A stretch of DNA of 64,000 nucleotides. Source: Pteria penguin (Eukaryota > Mollusca > Bivalvia > Pterioida > Pteriidae). Where the stretch lies: the NCBI GenBank assembly GCA_035048485.1, contig CM068587.1, positions 53,291,501-53,355,500 on the forward strand, in the 5' to 3' direction. Below are positions 57,901 through 64,000 of this stretch, piece after piece; position 1 is the stretch's first letter, and every line of letters begins with the position of its first letter. A model generated the notes under the pieces. The model saw only the letters and a program-made list of their open reading frames with translations. It had not been told where the DNA came from and did no database searches. Both the position numbers and the translations under genes were made by a program.

Positions 57901-59761
57901 ACAAGAGGACCAAGTGGGCCTATATCGCTCACCTGAGTACCTAGATGATCAGTCATGCAGGTAGGAAGAACCAATTTATTTTTGCATTTCTGTGACTAAG
58001 TCAACACAAATGTTGAAAATATATCAAATTTTATTTCAGACCAGAATAAAAACCACATTTTTTTGCATATCCATTCAGGTGATTTTGATATTAAGCATTT
58101 GCTTTTTCTCTGCAAGATGTGAGTCAAGGCAACAAGTTAGTCATTTCTTTAGGTGGGGCCTTTTCTTGACTGATTTCAAGTCTGGGTCATGAACAACAAC
58201 TGTTTCAAATATTGTCCAGATCCAACTTAAAATGGCATAATTTCATATGTTGAGTGTTAAGAAACACCTAAAAACTTATTTAGATGTGTAAAGAAATGAA
58301 AAAAAAATTGACCACAGCTGGATTTGAAACACTACTCTCCATATTTTAATTACCAAGTGGTATATGTACCATTGTGAGACCTAGTTTTTAGACATGGTGG
58401 CATCTGTTGACCAAATTGGATGAAATGTACAAAATTGATAGAGGACCTATAGTACTTCATGTATACCATGTTTCATTAAAATCTTTCATGTGGTATAACA
58501 GCAGAAGTTAAAAATGTGAAGAATTGTCCCTATACACCTTCATTTGGAAGTCTTAAAATATTCATAGAAAATCCAAAAATTGAGATATTGACAAAATTCT
58601 TTCAAATTAACATTCCTTACCATAATTATTATCACAACAATCCATAAGAAATCATTCTGAAATATGACACTTTTCTGCATTGAAATCACCAAGTCCAAAC
58701 AAATGTCGAAAAAAAATTTCTAAGATTTGATTTTGGAAGGGAGCCAAAATGACAATACGTCTTCACTCATCCCTCTATATCATTTCTATGCATTCTGTTT
58801 GTCTCTGTATACAGCCAGTATAAAGAAGAATATTATCAAAGGAGTGTACTCTTTTGCGACCTACTTTTGACTATGGTGGTGCCACCTGTAAAGAGGTCTG
58901 GACGAAAACAACAGAATTTGAAGGGGATCATAAGTGATTTATTTCTATCGAAATCCTTTCAACAGTTTTGCAGAAAAAATTGAAAATGTGAAAAATGGCC
59001 ACCCCACCCCCTTTCTTTGGAAGTCTTAAAAAATTCATAAAAATTCCAAAAATGGAGATATTGACAAAATTCTTTCACAATAATATTCCTCACCATAATT
59101 ATGATCAAAATAGTCATTATTGTTGGTTGGTTGGTTGATTGGTGTTTTACGTCGCTTTCAACAATATTTCAGTTATATCACAACATGGAAGCAGGAGGTA
59201 ACAAATATCTTAAACATAGTGGCACAACCCTTGAATCGAACCCGGATCGTCGGCACCGCAAGCCAAGCACTTAACCACTTCACTAAGCCTGCCCCTAGTC
59301 ATTAAGAAATCATCAATATCAATTAACTGAAAAACATGACACTTTTCTGCATTGAAATTAGTAAGTCTAGAAACACAATCATCAAAATAGTGTAGACTTC
59401 TATTTGATGGATCTTAACCCCGAACACAATTTTTTATAACCCATCTTTATAGATTGTTGAAATGCAATTAGTTTCCCCATTTATACACTGGTTCTGGAGG
59501 AGAGGATTTTTGAAGAGGTGTACCATTTTGGGCACTTTTGGCCCCGCCTTGGATCAATCACCGAGGGAATCTGGATCCTGAACACAAAATTAGTGAGGGA
59601 CCTTGAGTACATCATATATACAAAGTTTGATCAAATCTGCAAAGCAGTTCCAGAGAAGAAGTCGAAAATGTGAAAAAGTTAATGACGGACAGTTGATGGA
59701 TGACAACGACGGATGATGCACTATAACTATATCTCACTAGAGCCTTTGGCAAAGGTGAGCT
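57901..59761 (-). mobile_element. Helentron-like element A, copy 3
   Basis: Same ends as the other two copies (ACAAGAGGACCAAGTGGGCC at the left, GGTGAGCT at the right), one tRNA-like cassette near 58318-58385, and a SINE inserted at 59120-59295. Confidence 0.65.
59120..59295 (-). mobile_element. tRNA-derived SINE inserted in a Helentron-like element
   Basis: On the minus strand it starts with GGGGCAGGCTTAGTGAAGTG and has B-box GGGTTCGATTC; it ends in an AACC-type simple tail (the plus strand reads TTGGTTGGTTGG). TAGTCATTA at 59111-59119 and 59296-59304 is an exact target duplication. Confidence 0.85.
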
Positions 59762-61613
59762 AAAGAAAGAAAAAATAAAATAAAGAAAAAGCCTTGTTGT
59801 GAGACATGAATGCCCACGGCGGCACCAAAGTCCAAAAATTATTTTTACTGTGACAGTCATTGTCAAGGTCAAACGGTCATCGACCTTGGTATCATTTGAA
59901 AGGGCTTCATTAATTGAGTACGCATGTCAAATATGAAGTCTCTATCCCTTACGGTTCAAAGGTTATAGCCAAAGTTAAAGTTGACAACAGACAAACAAAC
60001 AGATAGGACAAAAATTGATCTATTGATTTTTGGGGCATAAAATAAAAATTCAGGGACATCTACGACATATTAGGCGTCATACACGACATTACATGTGCAT
60101 GCTACCTGATCCGAAGGAAAGGTGAGGAGATATACAATGATAAATCATCCAAGAAATACCTAAATGGACAGTTGGAATCCGGATCATGAGAATGGAAATA
60201 CAGTCCAATATACATGATACTACGACTGGGAGAAATACTTTAATTCATTTACTCTTAATTATGGAACAGAATGCATAGCAATTAGCATCTGTGTTGTTTC
60301 ACTAACATGTATAACAATACTGGTCAACACAGAAAAAACTGATGAATCTAAATCGTATATGGAATAAAATGCTTTGACCTTATCATTCACCACCTCACCT
60401 AGGACATTAAAATGACCTCAAAGAACATATAATGCATTCATATATATAATGTATTCATATTCCTCATACTGAAATGTAAAAGAAGAGAACTTGGCATTCA
60501 TACGCTCTGTTGATGGAAGTATGGGGCATTTCTATAAGATGAGTTATCTGCCCTTGTTTGATAAGGTATATAAATGGAATGCATACCTATGAACCTTTTC
60601 TCATGACATATCTGAAGATTTTGCATTTTTCATCTGAGGTTTCACAAAATAACATTTGTAAAAAATACAGAAAATTAAGCGATTAAAACAGTATATACAT
60701 AATTTATTCATATTATTTGGAAGTCTGTTCTTTTGATAGTATTGATAAAGATATTCACTTAGGTGTATAAATTTATCTGGTACATGTAACACTTGCAAAT
60801 CTTTCTAGATGAAATACAAACATCTTTGGGTGATTTTCAGACTCATATATCCCTTAGTGGTTGATGTTAATTACTGCCCCAATATTACAACCTGGTAAAC
60901 AATGGACACTGGTAATTACTAGAAACTCTTTGGGAGATTTGGTCTTCTGGACAAGGAAAGGGAAGGAACTTGTCTCGTTGAGCCCAGCTTGAGATTTGCA
61001 GGTATGGGTATGGTACAAAGTTGATGTGCCATGACTATTAATTAAATTCTATTTTTCTTCATTTTCTTCATCCGTATGGCAATTGGTCATGGTGAAATGT
61101 GGTCAGACAAGTACAAATCCCTGCGACATAAATTTACTGTGCACAGTGAGAGAATTCCTACCAAGTCAGACAACTCAACTTCCAAAAACTGTCTAAAAAA
61201 GATAATTTAGGGGTCTCCAGATTCAACTTTAACCATGCCCATTATATCCTTTCATTGTGACATTATGGTTAAATTCATGTTTGACCCGCCATTTATGTAT
61301 GACATCATAATGAAAAAGTGTGCAAAAATGTGCATCATGTTGGGCATTTGAGGATCGGTCCATTTATACTACTGAAAAAATTTTTAATTTGAGGTCAACA
61401 CAGAACTAGACTCTATTTAGACAAATAAAATGGATTCTACTCTCATTATTTATATCTAACAACAGGTACATCATGTAGTATCTCTCTCCTCAGGTATACA
61501 TGTATGAAACATCTTTCCATATTGTACAAGTAGTAAATTTACATTGAACATACATGTGTCTTAATAGCTATGAAATTTATACCAATACACATTTCCAAAA
61601 CTGTAAATTTAAT
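59762..61613. other. Downstream flank of NR-C
   Basis: No gene. A repeat trace at 59845-60040 (GGTATCATTTGAAAGGGCTT and TTTTTGGGGCATAA) resembles that at 800-1110. GAGTTATCTGCCCTTGT at 60541 is a short dispersed motif also seen, complemented, at 31257. Confidence 0.4.
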
Positions 61614-61867
61614 CTATTCAATATTAAAGTACGAAGAAATATTAAGACCAGTTTCTTGGATGAATTCGTCATTTGACAAATCTATCCATGTTTTTCTGCT
61701 TTTATCATATATATCTCGACACTGGATGAAGATGTCAATCATTCTAGAGAAAGTTTTATGCACTTTTGAGATGTCTTTCAGGCGATTTTTCAAAGATTTC
61801 TGTAATTTTTCTATCAACTTCCACTGTATCCTTTCAACTTTATCAGGATCTTGAAGCTTACATCTAT
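61614..61867 (-). CDS. NR-C last exon: end of ligand-binding domain
   Basis: Acceptor gttacag, TAG stop at 61616-61614. It encodes DRCKLQDPDKVERIQWK, KTFSRMIDIFIQCRDIYDKS and a degenerate terminal helix. Confidence 0.87.
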
Positions 61868-63582
61868 CTGTAACATGCAAATCATTTCAAATCAGAATAC
61901 ATTCAAAATGCAGGGTAAATGTCAACTTGAACTAGCTATCAATAACCAAGATCATGATTACTGTTTGACCGTTTTGACTTGTGCTTTTATACACATCATT
62001 TTTTTGTTCTCCAGTGGGGCAAAAAATCTGCCCAAGTTTCCTTAAATAGATTTGATAGATGACTAATTAACAAAACATGAACGGAATGAGTATTTACAAT
62101 CTTAAATATTGAGAGGAATTGAAAATACATGTATACAGTCAAATCTATTTAAGGAACCACCAGCAGGATTGCAGAAAGTGGCCACTAAGGGCAGATAACC
62201 CTTCAATATAGACTGATTTGTACAGACAATTAGTGGTAAGAAACAGTGAAGCTGTTATTAAAGACAGGTGGCTGCTTATTACAGGGGGTCTTTGATGCAG
62301 GTTTGACTGTTTTTGTAACATGAAAACAACACCTTATATCTAAGATGCTAATATTGCAAATTCAATTGGTGCTGATAAAGCTTAGTGGGTAGTGTGCTGA
62401 GAACACATAGGTATGAGATCCTAGGTTCAAGCCCACTGGTTCTCACTGAAGTTCAACAGTAAATCCTATGGTCCTGTTTTGAGGTAGAGTTGGCATGTAA
62501 AAGATACTTATCTCTAGATCAAGTCTGCCAAAATTTCTTCAAAAGGCATCTGGAAGATGCCATCAAACAAACAAAAAAGAATTACAAGAGATATGATACA
62601 CAGTTTTTACCAGAAGCTAAACATACAGGTCATACATAACATCCTCAGGTAACTATAGGTCATATTTTATGTCCTCAGGTAATTATAGGTCATACATAAT
62701 GTCCGCAGGTAACAATAGGTCATACATAATATCCTCAGGTAACTAGAGGTCATATTTTATGTCCTCAGTTAATTATAGGTCATACATTATGTCCTCAGGT
62801 AATTATAGGTCATACATAATATCCTCAGGTAACTATAGTTCATACATAATATCCTCAGGTAACTAGAGGTCATATTTTATGTCCTCAGGTAATTATAGGT
62901 CATACATAATGTCCTCAGGTAACAATAGGTCATACATAATATCCTCAGGTAACTAGAGGTCATACATAATGTCCTCAGGTAACTAGAGGTCATACATAAT
63001 GTCCTCAGGAAACTATATGTAATACATAATGTCCTCAGGTAACTATAGGTCATATACATGTATTATATCATCAGGTAACTCAAGGTCATACATTATGTCC
63101 TCAGGTTACTATTATGAGCATAGTATGTTACTTTCAATATTTAGAGTATACATTGAACATACTTTACACTATTTCTTGACGGGTACATATAACACAGCAA
63201 TGCAAAATCTACATTAGAATAGAGGGAGTTTAAATAAACTTGAGTTGAATTCTGTTCACAGGAACGATTAATAAGGTAAAGCAGTAAATGATAACAGATA
63301 ATTTCCAAAGTTTTCCCTTGAATCAGGAATGACAGCTGAGATAATTTAACCTACCTCTGAATGTGATGGAAATGGCTGTAGAAAGAGCAGCTTCCTGAAA
63401 GGACAAATTAAGTGCCTGGACATTTTTTGAAATCTCAAAGTAGGTACGACATGTTTCAATGGTGTCAAACATGCAGATCTGCTGGATATGGTACACCGAG
63501 TCTGCGGTTGGCCACATCATCATCTCTAGGTCAGCATCACAGAACCGATAGTTCAAGAATACATCAATATCACAGATGGATG
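61614..63582 (-). CDS. Nuclear receptor NR-C, 3' part only (gene runs off the right edge)
   Basis: Two minus-strand exons are visible: 63582-63355 (228 bases) and 61867-61614 (254 bases, TAG stop). Lengths and phases equal NR-B exons 6 and 7, and residues are mostly shared (for example CRTYFEISKNVQALNLSF and DRCKLQDPDKVERIQWK). The DNA-binding domain and the start of the ligand-binding domain must lie beyond 64000. The terminal helix reads EFIQETGLN, with a glycine breaking the AF-2 pattern. NR-B and NR-C lie tail to tail about 10.7 kb apart. NR-C could be a functional receptor or a decaying copy; the visible exons have no frame defect. Confidence 0.85.
62370..62580 (+). mobile_element. Diverged tRNA-derived SINE in the NR-C intron
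   Basis: A tRNA-like stretch (GCTTAGTGGGTAGTGTGCTG, B-box GGTTCAAGCCC) is followed by remnants of the SINE body (GGCATGTAAAAGATACTTAT, GGAAGATGCCATCAAACAAA). Confidence 0.55.
62625..63110. repeat. 30-bp minisatellite, about 16 copies, in the last NR-C intron
   Basis: Unit AGGTCATACATAATGTCCTC then AGGTAACTAT, period 30 with slight drift. Every unit carries an AGGTCA-type hexamer. Confidence 0.92.
63355..63582 (-). CDS. NR-C penultimate exon: ligand-binding domain middle
   Basis: Acceptor atttttag, donor gtaggt in phase 1. It encodes ASICDIDVFLNYRFCDADLE through LNLSFQEAALSTAIS and is the closest match in the window to NR-B exon 6. Confidence 0.87.
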
Positions 63583-64000
63583 CTAAAAATAAACCAAAAA
63601 AAAAATAAAATAAAAAAAAAATCATGAAATTGTACAAAAAATGAATTTATTTTACACTGTCAGTTTTTTTATATGACTTTGGCATTCAAAGGCTGGTAAT
63701 AAAGAAATGGGGTGAACAATATCAAACCATGTCAGAGAGGCAGATTATTAAAATTAAAAGTCTATTGTTCCTTTAATGTAAAAAGAACTGAAACACACCT
63801 TTTATATCTATTATGTATAATCATAAATTTTTGTTAGAAACATTCTTTAGAAGTGCAAGTCCTAATTGACAGACAGAGACTGATGAAGGGCGAAGTTACC
63901 CCCTAATATACTGCTGTCTCTCAGGCAACACGAAAATTCCCAGGAATCTTTTGCTCTCAGAAAATTTCATCTCAGGACTGATTTTTAACAATAATTTCTT

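Noticed and set aside
62625..63110. CRISPR-like array of 30-bp units
   Set aside because: Units are contiguous without unique spacers, in an animal intron; it is a minisatellite.

Overview
This window is animal genomic DNA: short exons in introns of up to several kilobases, GT/AG junctions with matching phases, and heavy loads of tRNA-derived SINEs, short inverted-repeat transposons and minisatellites. The gene content (an expanded set of divergent NR1-like nuclear receptors and a METTL24-like protein) and the repeat style point to a lophotrochozoan, most likely a bivalve mollusc. That assignment is inference; no species marker is visible.

Layout. (1) 1-6.3 kb: no gene; a long inverted repeat, a MITE, dimeric tRNA-like repeats and a SINE with clear target-site duplications. 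(2) 6359-18234 (+): a seven-exon gene for a 520-residue type II membrane protein made of two tandem, degenerate METTL24-type methyltransferase domains. Its introns hold several tandem arrays, two of which have copied a splice donor, and a large nested mobile-element block (14.2-17.7 kb). (3) 18.2-22.8 kb: intergenic, dominated by a 46-bp minisatellite. (4) 22793-32429 (-): a complete seven-coding-exon nuclear receptor, here NR-A, with a mariner inside a SINE inside a repeat array in its third intron. (5) 32.4-40.7 kb: the space between two divergent receptor genes, with a Helentron-like non-autonomous element, simple repeats and a candidate noncoding first exon. (6) 40702-50879 (+): a second complete receptor, NR-B, with the same exon plan as NR-A and an inverted (twin-primed) LINE relic in an intron. 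(7) 50.9-61.6 kb: intergenic, with SINEs, a tandem array dense in AGGTCA receptor half-sites, and another Helentron-like element. (8) 61614-64000 (-): the last two coding exons of a third receptor, NR-C, close to NR-B; the rest lies beyond the right edge.

The three receptors are a local paralog cluster (A and B head to head, B and C tail to tail) with conserved intron phases. Both visible DNA-binding domains keep all eight zinc-binding cysteines but have unusual P-boxes (CLGCKA and CTGCKM, where CEGCKG is the usual form), and the C-terminal AF-2 helix decays from A to B to C. The METTL24-like gene is a neighbour with no evident functional link.
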